The notes under the pieces are model-generated. The model was not told where the DNA came from. It did no database searches and saw only the letters and a program-made list of their open reading frames with translations. DNA of 53,825 bases from Thermoplasmata archaeon. Lineage in GTDB: Archaea > Thermoplasmatota > Thermoplasmata > Sysuiplasmatales > Sysuiplasmataceae. Below, in pieces: positions 23,296 to 31,562 of this stretch; the first letter of the stretch is position 1; each line of letters starts with the position of its first letter. A program made the translations under genes and the position numbers. The stretch lies in NCBI GenBank assembly GCA_021806165.1, contig JAJZXY010000016.1:1-53825 (forward strand), written 5' to 3'.

Positions 23296-26169
23296 TCAGA
23301 AACCCTTCCTGGCGGCAGTCGCCTTCTCAAGCTTCATGCCTGACGCCCTCGCCAGAAGCAGCAGTGTGAGTTCAGGCATTCTGCCTGTGGCCTGCTCAAT
23401 CTGCAGCGCGCACTCCTCGCCGTCTGTTACAAGCAGCGCGCCGCGACCCATGGCTCTCTCCGCTTCAGCAAACACATTCCTTCCTATCTCCATCGACAGG
23501 TTGAAAGTCTCCTTTGCAAAGCAGTAGCTTCCTCCGGCGCCGCAGCATCCTGCCTGCAGTTCCTCCACCTCCGCACCGGGGATCATGCGCAGCAGCTCCA
23601 TCACCTCTGCATCCGTTCCAAGCGCCCTGGAGTGGCAGGACGGATGGTAGGCAATCTTCTCAGCCACCGGCCCGAATTTCAGCTCCTCCCCCGGGCCCGC
23701 CAGCATTCTGTGCAGGAATTCATGGACGTCAACCGACGTCCTGGCAAGAGCCCTGCTCCTTTCATCATCCACGACGCTCGGGTAGTCATACCTGAAGGAG
23801 ATGACAGCAGACGGGGACGAGCATATGACTGGAATGCCCCTGGCCGCATACGGGTAGAGGTAGCTTATGTTCTCCAGTATGTACTTGGATGCCTCCTTCA
23901 GCATTCCCATGTGTATCAGCGGCTGCCCTGTGAATCGCTGCCTTGGAAACTGGACCGAGTAGCCGCCCGCCTCGAGCAGGCCGACTACCGCGCGTCCTAT
24001 CCTTGAATCAAAATAGTTTGCATAGATGTCAGAGAAGTAGGCAACCTCCCCCCTTCCGCCGGGCCTTGACACATGCTGCTGAAACCATTCCGAAAAGGGC
24101 TCGAGGTCGAACTCGGGGATGCGCCTCCTCCTGTCTATGCCCAGCGAATGTTCCAGTGCAGAGCGTGCATTCGTCGAGCCAATGAGCCTGTTGGAGAGCC
24201 TTGCAACGCTGGACGCCACCATTGTGTAGAGCTCATAGTCCGAGAAGAATCTCGAAGCCCTCCCTATGTTGGAGGCGCCTATCCGCTTCACATGCTGCGC
24301 CCTTGCCTCCATCATTATCTTCGGGGTGTTGACATGGCTCGGACACTCGGCGGCGCACATCTTGCATTCGATGCAGTAGTCGTATATCGAGCGGGTGTAG
24401 TCCTCGCTGTAAAGTGCGATGGTCGGAACTCCGCCGAGGTTGCTTAGCTGCCTCACAAGGTTGTTCATCCCCCTGGGTGATGTCAACTCACTTCCCATTG
24501 TCTTGTAAACAGGGCACTGCGTCTCAATGAAGGAAAGGGTGCGGCACTCGCCGCAGCCGTGACATGCGTCCACCTCCTCAATCATGGACAGGGGCCTCTC
24601 GTCGAACCTGCTCGGCACATCCTGCGTGTTCCAGTTGAGCAGGGGCCTGAACTGCTTCCTTTCATGCTCCGGCCCGAACCTGTATGTCTGTTCCTGCACC
24701 TCCTCCGTCGGCCTGGGCCCTCCGAGTATATGTGCAGGGTCGAAACTGTTCTTTATCATGGAGAAGGCTGTTACAGCCTGCTCGTCCATGGCATCCTGCA
24801 GGTAGGGGAGAAGCTGGAGGCCTATTCCGTTCTCCGATGCCATTCTCCCCCCTTCCGCCCTGACAGCCGCTGAGAGTTCCTTCATGAATGAGGAGAGCTT
24901 GTGCCTGTCATCCTCCTTCCTGAGATTGAGCAGCGGCCTGGCATACAGAATACCCTCCGACGCGTGACCGAAGATCAGGCATTTTAGCGCATACCTCCTG
25001 GATATCTCCTCGATTGCAGTCAGCGCACCAGGCAGCCTTTCAGGACTGACCTCCAGCCCCTCCGCTGCAACGACATACCTTCCTGCCTGCCCCGGCCGCT
25101 GCAGCCTGTGGAGTGCATTCATCAGCTTCTCCATGACCGCTTCCGGATCCGTTCCGAGATCGGTTGCTTCCACTCCGTCCAGAGCGGCTGTCGCCTCCTC
25201 CCCCTTCTTCCATATCAGCAGCAGTCCGTGCCTGCCCCTGGGAATGCGCCCTCCCTGACCTGCCTCCCTCTGGAAGGTTGCGAGGGCTGCGGGGTCAAGG
25301 TACTCGGCGCAGAGGGCTCCCGCCCCGGCACCTCTGGCAAGGTCGAACGCCTCCCTCGCCGAACGGCATGCGGCCAGGGTGCAACTGCAGCCGTCAATTC
25401 TGTCAACTATCCTCACTGTTGCGGATGTGAACACAGACAGCGTCCCCTCTGACCCTGCCATAAGGTCCACGAGATCCACCCCCTCCCCCTCAAAGGCGGA
25501 GAGCCTGTAGCCGAAGCTTCCCCTGAAGCTGCCTCCCGCGACCCTTGTCAGCGGCCCTATCTTTGCCTTCAGTATCTCCAGATCCGGGTAGGAGGCGCTC
25601 TTATCCCTCTTCAGTTCAAGCCTGTTTCCGTCGGCGTCCACTACTTCCAGCGACAGAAGGAGATCATGCATCCTGCCGAAGCCTGCCGACAGGAATCCCC
25701 CGGCATCTGTCCCAATGCATCCGCCCAGGGTACAGCGCCACCCCTTGACCGGGAAGAGTGGGACCATCTTGCCATACTTCTTCAGCTCGCTGTTGAGGGA
25801 CTCCAGCGTAATTCCCGCCCCTGCCCTGACCAGGCCGTTTGTGACATCCAGCGCGAGTATGCCGCTCATCTTCCTGCTGAAGTCCAGGACAATACCCCTG
25901 CCCAGGGCAGCGTCGGTAACACTGCTCCCGGAACCCCTTGCTGTCAGGGGCATGCCGTACTTTCTGCAGAAGCGCACAACCTCCGACACATCACCATCGC
26001 CCTCGGGCGTTATCACAGCCACCGGTGCAATCTCGAAATTACCTGCGTTTGTGGAATAGGAGCTGGTCTCTATGGCAGAGTCGGCAATCCTCCCGCCTAT
26101 TCTCCCCTCTAGCTCGGCCCTGTGCCTCCTCCAGATATCCTCAAAGCCCCCGGATGTGAGCAGTACCAT
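23296..26169 (-). CDS. FAD/Fe-S oxidoreductase, D-lactate dehydrogenase (Dld/GlpC fusion) type
   Basis: About 957 residues. The N-terminal 500 residues are an FAD-binding PCMH domain ([46 protein letters not shown]) plus FAD-oxidase C-terminal cap. Two [4Fe-4S] motifs follow ([18 protein letters not shown] and [12 protein letters not shown]), and a cysteine-rich CCG domain ends in [12 protein letters not shown]. This layout is that of quinone- or cytochrome-linked D-lactate or glycolate dehydrogenases. It should oxidise a 2-hydroxyacid at the membrane side and feed electrons to respiration. The ATG at 26169 is preferred; a TTG six codons earlier is possible. A strong TATA-like TTTAAATA lies at 26206-26199. 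Confidence 0.8.
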   Translation of the reverse strand: MVLLTSGGFEDIWRRHRAELEGRIGGRIADSAIETSSYSTNAGNFEIAPVAVITPEGDGDVSEVVRFCRKYGMPLTARGSGSSVTDAALGRGIVLDFSRKMSGILALDVTNGLVRAGAGITLESLNSELKKYGKMVPLFPVKGWRCTLGGCIGTDAGGFLSAGFGRMHDLLLSLEVVDADGNRLELKRDKSASYPDLEILKAKIGPLTRVAGGSFRGSFGYRLSAFEGEGVDLVDLMAGSEGTLSVFTSATVRIVDRIDGCSCTLAACRSAREAFDLARGAGAGALCAEYLDPAALATFQREAGQGGRIPRGRHGLLLIWKKGEEATAALDGVEATDLGTDPEAVMEKLMNALHRLQRPGQAGRYVVAAEGLEVSPERLPGALTAIEEISRRYALKCLIFGHASEGILYARPLLNLRKEDDRHKLSSFMKELSAAVRAEGGRMASENGIGLQLLPYLQDAMDEQAVTAFSMIKNSFDPAHILGGPRPTEEVQEQTYRFGPEHERKQFRPLLNWNTQDVPSRFDERPLSMIEEVDACHGCGECRTLSFIETQCPVYKTMGSELTSPRGMNNLVRQLSNLGGVPTIALYSEDYTRSIYDYCIECKMCAAECPSHVNTPKIMMEARAQHVKRIGASNIGRASRFFSDYELYTMVASSVARLSNRLIGSTNARSALEHSLGIDRRRRIPEFDLEPFSEWFQQHVSRPGGRGEVAYFSDIYANYFDSRIGRAVVGLLEAGGYSVQFPRQRFTGQPLIHMGMLKEASKYILENISYLYPYAARGIPVICSSPSAVISFRYDYPSVVDDERSRALARTSVDVHEFLHRMLAGPGEELKFGPVAEKIAYHPSCHSRALGTDAEVMELLRMIPGAEVEELQAGCCGAGGSYCFAKETFNLSMEIGRNVFAEAERAMGRGALLVTDGEECALQIEQATGRMPELTLLLLARASGMKLEKATAARKGF

Positions 26170-26198
26170 TTCAACTGCCCGAAACAACCGTGGGGGGC

Positions 26199-26206
26199 TA
26201 TTTAAA
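26199..26206 (-). promoter_or_regulatory. TATA-like element of the large FAD/Fe-S oxidoreductase
   Basis: TTTAAATA on the minus strand, about 30-37 bases before the ATG at 26169. The peroxiredoxin gene is divergent; its own element is at 26249-26257. Confidence 0.45.
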
Positions 26207-26288
26207 CAAATTCTGCCCCGCAGGTCGGGAAGGCCGAAAAAGAGAACAGTTTATTTTCACGATGCCTATCAGGACGCAGGGTTTTCAT

Positions 26289-26741
26289 ATGTTAAAGGAA
26301 GGCGACAAGGCGCCTGATTTCAGGCTGAAGGCGGATGACGGCAGGGAATACAGCTTAAGCTCATTCAGGGGAAAGAAGGTTGTCCTCTACTTCTACCCGA
26401 AGGACGACACTCCGGGGTGCACCACGGAGGCATGCGGCTTCAGGGACAGCCATCATTCCATAACCGGCAAGAATGCAGTAGTTCTCGGCGTCAGCAGGGA
26501 CGATGTAGAATCGCACAGGAAATTCAAGTCGAAGTACAGCCTAAATTTCCCTCTTCTCGCCGACACAGAATCTGCAGCCTCTGAGGCATACGGAGTTCTG
26601 GCCGAGAAGAACATGTACGGGAGGAAGAGCATCGGCATTGTGAGGAGCACATTCGTGATAGGCGAGGACGGGAAGCTCCTGAAGGTGATATCACCAGTAA
26701 AGCCTGACGGGCATGACAGGGAGATACTCGCACTGCTCTGA
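26289..26741 (+). CDS. bcp: Peroxiredoxin, Bcp/PrxQ type
   Basis: 150 residues. [23 protein letters not shown] contains the peroxidatic Cys44 and, five residues on, the resolving Cys49, the pattern of PrxQ/Bcp. It reduces hydrogen peroxide and alkyl peroxides, with thioredoxin as the usual reductant, and a thioredoxin gene lies about 1.9 kb downstream. The open frame extends further upstream but [11 protein letters not shown] is the family start, and the TATA-like GTTTATTTT (26249-26257) fits a short leader to this ATG. It converges on ribA with a 5-base gap. Confidence 0.9.
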   Translation: MLKEGDKAPDFRLKADDGREYSLSSFRGKKVVLYFYPKDDTPGCTTEACGFRDSHHSITGKNAVVLGVSRDDVESHRKFKSKYSLNFPLLADTESAASEAYGVLAEKNMYGRKSIGIVRSTFVIGEDGKLLKVISPVKPDGHDREILALL

Positions 26742-26746
26742 GCAGT

Positions 26747-27400
26747 TCATTCCAGTATGTGGTTCATCTTCCTGCCCTTTGTCTTCAGGTAGGCGGCATT
26801 CATTGGATTGCTCCTCACCCTGAGGGGCTCTCTGCCAGAGACCGCCACTCCCAGCTCCCTGAGCTGCATAACCTTGTCCGGATTGTTGGTCAGCAGAATC
26901 ACAGACTCGACACCAAGGTCGGAGAGTATGCGTGCCGCAGCGCCATAGCTCCGCTCATCAGCCTCGAATCCAAGTATTACATTTGCCGCAACCGTATCCA
27001 GCCCCTGGTCCTGCATATGGTATGCCTCGACCTTGTTGAGCAGCCCTATTCCCCTTCCCTCCTGTCTCAGGTAGAGGAGTATTCCCCTCCCCTCCTTCTC
27101 GATCCTCCTGAGCGCCTTCCTGAGCTGCTCGCCGCAGTCGCACCTCCTTGAGCCAAGCGCGTCGCCGGTGACGCACTCGCTGTGGACCCTGACAAGGACA
27201 TCGCGTGCAGCGCTCACATCACCCTTGACGATTGCCAGGTGCTCATCCCCGTCCCTTCCCTCCCTGTAGCCTATCGCTCTGAAATTGCCGAACCTTGTGG
27301 GCAGTTTTGCGTCGGCAGTTCGCCTGAGCCTGCCGCTGCCGCCCGCCTTCCTGCTGCCTCCCGCGCCGCCCTTCATCTCCATGATATGAGATGCAAGCAT
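26747..27400 (-). CDS. ribA: GTP cyclohydrolase II
   Basis: 217 residues. Zinc ligands are Cys76, Cys87 and Cys89 (HSECVTGDALGSRRCDCGEQL), and LLYLRQEGRGIGLLNK is the catalytic signature. The end LTNNPDKVMQLRELGVAV fits the family. It opens the imidazole ring of GTP as the first step of riboflavin synthesis. Many archaea use the unrelated GTP cyclohydrolase III, so a bacterial-type enzyme here is noteworthy. The N-terminal 35 residues are a basic, glycine-rich extension; starts at 27400, 27382 or 27376 are possible. Confidence 0.9.
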   Translation of the reverse strand: MLASHIMEMKGGAGGSRKAGGSGRLRRTADAKLPTRFGNFRAIGYREGRDGDEHLAIVKGDVSAARDVLVRVHSECVTGDALGSRRCDCGEQLRKALRRIEKEGRGILLYLRQEGRGIGLLNKVEAYHMQDQGLDTVAANVILGFEADERSYGAAARILSDLGVESVILLTNNPDKVMQLRELGVAVSGREPLRVRSNPMNAAYLKTKGRKMNHILE

Positions 27401-27481
27401 GACTTAAGCATGTCGGGTTCACCGCCTGACCCAAATCCGGATTTACTTTATCTATTCCCTCACCATTGCTCAGACGATAGA

Positions 27482-28534
27482 ATGGTCAGCGGACGAATTT
27501 CCAGGAAATCGCTTCTATCAAGGCCGGTGAAGAGCATCGACCTGGAAGAAAGCGGCAGCATAGTCGGACTGGTGGATTCCTTCAGGTCCGCATCCATACA
27601 GGCAAGGAACATTGGCAAGGCAGCCGAGGTCTACGAGAACATGCTGGCCGATCCTGACAGGCCCACGGTGATACTCGGTCTATCCGGAGCACTCATTGCG
27701 GCCGGACTCAGGAAGGTGATCAGGGACCTTATTGACAGGGGGCTGGTCGACGTCCTCGTATCCACCGGCGCTGTCCTCTACCAGGACCTATACCAGGCGA
27801 GAGGATTCAAGCATTACGTGGGGAGCCCTTTTGCCGATGACGCCGTCCTGCGCGACCTGTCCATCGACCGCATCTACGACACATACGTGGATGAGCTGAA
27901 ATTCGAGGAGACGGACAGGTACATAGCGAAGGTTGTTGGGGAGATGGGACCGGGGATATATTCCTCAAGGGAGGTGATGCATGAGCTCTCATCCAGGCTG
28001 AAGGATGAACAGTCAATACTCTACACCGCATACAGGAGAGGCATACCCGTCTTCAGCCCGGCGCTCAATGACAGTTCAATCGGCATAGGCCTTACCCTCC
28101 TGCACTTCAGGGAGCTCGGGAGGAAGGAGTCGTTCGCACTCGACTCCATAAAGGACAATTACGAACTTGTTGAAATAATACTCAAATCGAAGAAGACGGG
28201 GGTAATATACATCGGCGGGGGCACGCCTAAGAACTGGATAAATGATGCAGAGGTGATGGCCGGGTATGCCTTTGACACCGAGATCAAGGGGCACAGCTAT
28301 GCCCTGCAGCTCACCACCGACGTCCCGCACTGGGGCGGCCTTAGCGGCAGCACACTGGAGGAGGCGCGTTCCTGGGGAAAGATACAGAAGAAGGCCACAA
28401 CCGCCACCGCGTATGTCGAGGCAAGCGTTTCACTCCCCCTCCTTGCAGGGTATGTGATGGGCAAGAAGCTTGACACGGGAAGGAAGAGGCTCACCTTCCG
28501 TTGGAAACGTGACGGTGCACTTGAACTCAGCTGA
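27482..28534 (+). CDS. dys: Deoxyhypusine synthase
   Basis: 350 residues. Motifs are LGLSGALIAAGLRKVIRDLI for NAD binding, VSTGAVLYQDLYQA, and DVPHWGGLSGSTLEEARSWGKI with the active-site Lys300. It transfers the butylamine part of spermidine to a lysine of archaeal initiation factor 5A. The frame is open through ribA on the other strand, but homology begins after the ATG at 27482, and a TATA-like CTTTATC (27446-27452) precedes it. It is typical of archaea and eukaryotes, which helps place the organism. Confidence 0.93.
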   Translation: MVSGRISRKSLLSRPVKSIDLEESGSIVGLVDSFRSASIQARNIGKAAEVYENMLADPDRPTVILGLSGALIAAGLRKVIRDLIDRGLVDVLVSTGAVLYQDLYQARGFKHYVGSPFADDAVLRDLSIDRIYDTYVDELKFEETDRYIAKVVGEMGPGIYSSREVMHELSSRLKDEQSILYTAYRRGIPVFSPALNDSSIGIGLTLLHFRELGRKESFALDSIKDNYELVEIILKSKKTGVIYIGGGTPKNWINDAEVMAGYAFDTEIKGHSYALQLTTDVPHWGGLSGSTLEEARSWGKIQKKATTATAYVEASVSLPLLAGYVMGKKLDTGRKRLTFRWKRDGALELS

Positions 28535-28597
28535 CAGATCTGTATCAGGCAAAGTTTATCTACAAAGCCAATTTCTAATGCACAAGAGACGTGAAGT

Positions 28598-28936
28598 ATG
28601 GCAGGCAACTTAACTATAGACAAACCGATGGAAGTGAATGACCACACTTTCAAAGAAACCATTAAGAAATACCCAATGGTCGTTGTGGACTGCTGGGCAG
28701 GTTGGTGCCAGCCCTGCAGGATGATCGCACCCTCAGTGGAGCAGCTGGCCAAGGAGATGTCCGGAAAGGTGGTCTTCGGCAAGCTGGACGTGGATGCAAA
28801 TGCAATAACCCCGGCCGAGTACGGGATCATGAGCATACCGACGCTCCTCATTTTCAAGGGCGGCGAGCATGTCGACACAATCATCGGGGCAGTACCCAAA
28901 TCCATGATTAAGGAATCAATAGAACGTCACATGTGA
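28598..28936 (+). CDS. trxA: Thioredoxin
   Basis: 112 residues of the thioredoxin fold with the active site WAGWCQPCRM (Cys37 and Cys40) and the cis-proline segment SIPTLLIF. The centre is Cys-Gln-Pro-Cys rather than the usual Cys-Gly-Pro-Cys. It reduces disulfides in the cytoplasm and could serve the nearby peroxiredoxin. The class II amidotransferase gene begins five bases after its stop, so the two are likely co-transcribed. The AT-rich stretch near 28551-28560 (AAAGTTTATC) may be the TATA box. Confidence 0.92.
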   Translation: MAGNLTIDKPMEVNDHTFKETIKKYPMVVVDCWAGWCQPCRMIAPSVEQLAKEMSGKVVFGKLDVDANAITPAEYGIMSIPTLLIFKGGEHVDTIIGAVPKSMIKESIERHM

Positions 28937-28941
28937 GAAGC

Positions 28942-29631
28942 ATGTGCAGAATGATGGGTGCAATCTCCCCGGCGCACCTTCCGCACGGCGAATTCGAGGC
29001 ATTCGCCAACTATGCTGTTTCGGAGTGGTCGCCTGACGGCAGGGGGCACATCGACGGCTGGGGGCTCTACCTCGACAGCGGCGAGCACGAAAGGCTGCTG
29101 GTAAAGGAGGGCAGGAGCGCATTCGGCAACCTGAGCTACCTCGCTGCCGCCCACAGGCTGGAGGGGAAGGGTGGCACATCCATTGTGCATCTCAGGAATG
29201 CTTCGGTCGGTTCTGTGAGGGCTGAGAATGCCCATCCGTTCGCCAGGGGGCGTCTCGCCCTTGCGCACAACGGTACTATACACTTCAGCGGCGCGGACGA
29301 CATAACCGATTCGGAGCTGCTCTTCAGGATTATTGCAGACAGCGCAGCAGAAAATGGATTCAGGGAAGCCTTCCTGGGCGGAATCAGGGAGGCCAGGACC
29401 AGTGGTTTTACCGGCCTTGTCATCCTCGCCACGGACGGCGATGCTCTCTACGGTTTCAGGGATTACAGCGAAATGGGCTACTACCACTCACTCCACTACT
29501 GCGAACTCGAGGGAGGGGGCACGCTCATTTCACAGGTCAGGAGTCCCGGGCATGAATGGAGGGAGATCGGGAAGGGGCAGCTGCTCACCGCATCAAAGGA
29601 CGGCAGCCGCCTGCTGGAGAATATTCCCTGA
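28942..29631 (+). CDS. Class II glutamine amidotransferase
   Basis: 229 residues of the Ntn-hydrolase glutaminase fold. After the initiator Met comes Cys2 (MCRMMGAIS), the N-terminal nucleophile, and the region VHLRNASVG followed by AENAHPFARGRLALAHNGTI holds the glutamine-binding and oxyanion residues. This layout is that of YafJ/EgtC-like stand-alone amidotransferases. It should hydrolyse glutamine or a gamma-glutamyl substrate; the acceptor is unknown. The start was chosen because the mature enzyme needs Cys in position two; an ATG-like frame three codons earlier is not needed. It follows trxA closely. Confidence 0.82.
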   Translation: MCRMMGAISPAHLPHGEFEAFANYAVSEWSPDGRGHIDGWGLYLDSGEHERLLVKEGRSAFGNLSYLAAAHRLEGKGGTSIVHLRNASVGSVRAENAHPFARGRLALAHNGTIHFSGADDITDSELLFRIIADSAAENGFREAFLGGIREARTSGFTGLVILATDGDALYGFRDYSEMGYYHSLHYCELEGGGTLISQVRSPGHEWREIGKGQLLTASKDGSRLLENIP

Positions 29632-29633
29632 AC

Positions 29634-29864
29634 TCACTCCTTGGTGGGAAGAGTTTCCAGCCCGAGATGCTTGTTCCTGTTTTCCTCCCTGCAGTGCATC
29701 TGCCAGGCGCGCTCTACATGTTCACATGTGGCAAGTCTGTCAAAAGCAGGACAGTCGCAGAAGGTCCTGTCCCTGACGATGCTCACGGTCCTGACCCTCC
29801 CAGTTGAATCGGCCCTGACCGCATAGACGTATATCCACTCGTCACCCTTACCCTTGATTGCCAT
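29634..29864 (-). CDS. Small SWIM-type zinc-finger protein
   Basis: 76 residues with a single CxCx8CxH pattern (Cys36, Cys38, Cys47, His49 in FCDCPAFDRLATCEHV), which is the SWIM zinc finger. Such fingers bind DNA or proteins, often as part of larger helicases or recombination factors; here it stands alone with a short positively charged tail. The start at ATG 29864 follows a leftward TATA-like CTTAATAAC around 29900-29907. Its stop is only two bases past the end of the amidotransferase gene on the other strand. Confidence 0.7.
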   Translation of the reverse strand: MAIKGKGDEWIYVYAVRADSTGRVRTVSIVRDRTFCDCPAFDRLATCEHVERAWQMHCREENRNKHLGLETLPTKE

Positions 29865-29913
29865 CAATGTGCATCCCGCTGCACCAGATGGCGTTTCTTG
29901 TTATTAAGCCTTG

Positions 29914-30369
29914 TCAGTGTCTGTTGTTTGTCGTCTCTTTGTCAGACACATTTTCCCAGCCTTCCCTGAACCACCGGGGCATAAACGGGAACCATTCCAC
30001 GTCGTGCTCCGTCACTGTAATCAGGTTGCCCTCCGGGTCGCGCACCCTGGCAAACCTTCCCCAGAATGTCTCACCTATTGCCGACTGTGCAATGCTGCCG
30101 TCCTCCCTGAGCCCGATATCAATGTCCTCCGGCTCAATTCCGGAGGAGCGGAGGTGCGATACGGCCTCCTCTATGCTGTCGACCTCGAACTGGATATCCT
30201 GTCCTCCACCCTTCCCGGGAATGAATTCCAGTGAAACGCCAATGCATCCCAGGACCGCATGCCCTTCACCCCTCTTCAGGACTGGGAGCTGCAGCGCCCG
30301 GGAGAAGAAATCCGCAAGCTCAGGCGGGTTTCTGCACCTCACCGGGATTACGGCAATGCCTGCCTTCAT
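29914..30369 (-). CDS. VOC family protein
   Basis: 151 residues with the glyoxalase/bleomycin resistance fold: AVIPVRCRNPPELADFFSRALQLPV for the first module and FARVRDPEGNLITVTEHD at the end of the second. Conserved metal ligands are less clear than in the VOC gene at 1908. It is leaderless if transcription starts from the TATA-like CTTATATC (about 30393-30400). It is divergent from the winged-helix regulator gene, 88 bases away, which might control it. Substrate unknown. Confidence 0.72.
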   Translation of the reverse strand: MKAGIAVIPVRCRNPPELADFFSRALQLPVLKRGEGHAVLGCIGVSLEFIPGKGGGQDIQFEVDSIEEAVSHLRSSGIEPEDIDIGLREDGSIAQSAIGETFWGRFARVRDPEGNLITVTEHDVEWFPFMPRWFREGWENVSDKETTNNRH

Positions 30370-30422
30370 GCAAAACCCGATGCACCGCCTGATATAAGGC
30401 TGGCATGCTCTCAGCCCGAAGC

Positions 30423-30436
30423 TATATTTTTATATC
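30423..30436 (+). promoter_or_regulatory. TATA-like element of the winged-helix gene
   Basis: TATATTTTTATATC lies about 25-30 bases before the ATG at 30458. It favours that start over the earlier in-frame ATG at 30443, which would fall before the expected start of transcription. Confidence 0.45.
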
Positions 30437-30457
30437 TAAGACATGCATCCACCATGC

Positions 30458-30913
30458 ATGGCATTCGAGATTACTGTCGTTTCCAACACTCCTCTCACAC
30501 CGCTTGCCAACGTCGATGAGGTCCTCTCGATATTCCTTTCTCAGGTCGGTTACCTGCCTCCCGGGTATACCCCGAGGAATGAGGCTGCCGATGTCGAGAG
30601 CAGCATCCCTTTCAGGATATTCAGGGATTATTTCCTGAGAAAGGGGGACAGGGTGTGGCTGATCGAGGAGATTGCGGCAGACCTCGGCGCAACCAAGGCG
30701 ACAGTCTACAGGCACATCAACAAGCTCAAAGGCCTCGACCTTCTTGAGGAGGCGTATGTCGACAGGGGGGGCACGCAGAAGAAGGGGTACCGCATCAGGT
30801 ATGGCAACCTGAGCAAGGCATGGAATTTCACCGAGTCCAATGTGCAGGCGGCCATGGACTCCTACAGGAAGACGGTTGACCACATACAGAAGCTGGCGGA
30901 GGGAGAGCAGTGA
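30458..30913 (+). CDS. Winged-helix transcription regulator
   Basis: About 151 residues. The middle carries a DNA-binding winged helix: DRVWLIEEIAADLGATKATVYRHINKLKGLDLLEEAYV (about residues 65-105), with TKATVYRHINKL as the recognition helix and the basic wing KKGYRIRY. The N-terminal 50 residues are unfamiliar, and a helical tail may allow dimer formation. It could regulate the divergent VOC gene or its own operon. The following small gene overlaps its stop as GTGA, which suggests that both proteins are made in step. The ligand is not known. Confidence 0.75.
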   Translation: MAFEITVVSNTPLTPLANVDEVLSIFLSQVGYLPPGYTPRNEAADVESSIPFRIFRDYFLRKGDRVWLIEEIAADLGATKATVYRHINKLKGLDLLEEAYVDRGGTQKKGYRIRYGNLSKAWNFTESNVQAAMDSYRKTVDHIQKLAEGEQ

Positions 30914-31188
30914 GCACCGAAGATAACTATTCGCTTGTCAAGGGATCTGTCTACAGGGTAAGGAGCGCAGGTGCTGGCGACCAGGGCATTGAAACAGAGG
31001 GGGAGTTCCTGGGATATCAGCAGTTTGGCGAAGAGACATCTTTGAGCATCAGGATTGCCGGGAAGGAAGGTCCCGGAAGCGTAAGGATAATCCCCTGCAG
31101 CGCCGTCCTTTACGTGGATGTCATCAGGCAGGCACCCCAGGAGAAGAGCAACAACTCCAGGAAGGAGAAGGTGGAATTCTACGGCTGA
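30910..31188 (+). CDS. Small uncharacterised protein coupled to the regulator
   Basis: 92 residues, starting at GTG 30910 that overlaps the stop of the regulator gene (GTGA). It is rich in beta strands (KGSVYRVRS, EFLGYQQFGEETSLSIRI, VRIIPCSAVLYVDVI) and ends in a basic, disordered tail. The pattern is reminiscent of small SH3/Sm-like barrels such as archaeal proteins annotated as hypothetical next to regulators. No catalytic residue is evident. It could be a partner that senses a ligand for the winged-helix protein. Confidence 0.6.
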   Translation: MSTEDNYSLVKGSVYRVRSAGAGDQGIETEGEFLGYQQFGEETSLSIRIAGKEGPGSVRIIPCSAVLYVDVIRQAPQEKSNNSRKEKVEFYG

Positions 31189-31256
31189 ATCCATTCAGGG
31201 CCCCAGGGCTGGCTCAGTCTAAAGTACGCGCCCTTCCATCATGGTACGGTGGTCAA

Positions 31257-31562
31257 ATGTCGCCCGTTAAGAGATTGAGTGATCAGGAGGTGGCGGAGAG
31301 GCTCGGGAAGCTGCCCGGCTGGAGCGCTGCCGGCGGCAGGCTTGTGCGCACCGCGAAGTTTGCCTCATTCGAGGATGCAATCGCTTTCATGGCAAGGTCC
31401 GCGTTCGAGGCGGCCAGGCTCGACCACCATCCTGACTGGTCCAACTCCTACCGGACCGTCAGGATAGAGCTTACCACCCATGAGGCGGGCGGCCTGAGCG
31501 ATCTCGATTTCGAGCTTGCATCGAGGATGAACAGGATTATGTCCGCCTTCGATCTACAGTGA
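31257..31562 (+). CDS. phhB: Pterin-4a-carbinolamine dehydratase
   Basis: 101 residues, the whole domain. DHHPDW (His57, His58, Asp60, Trp61) and LTTHEAGGLSDLDF (His75) form the classic signature and the active site. The reaction is removal of water from 4a-hydroxytetrahydropterin. Archaea of this kind lack aromatic amino acid hydroxylases, and the enzyme may instead serve molybdopterin or folate-like pterins; a molybdopterin operon is 1.6 kb away. Its stop overlaps a possible GTG start of the next gene, glycerol-1-phosphate dehydrogenase. Confidence 0.9.
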   Translation: MSPVKRLSDQEVAERLGKLPGWSAAGGRLVRTAKFASFEDAIAFMARSAFEAARLDHHPDWSNSYRTVRIELTTHEAGGLSDLDFELASRMNRIMSAFDLQ

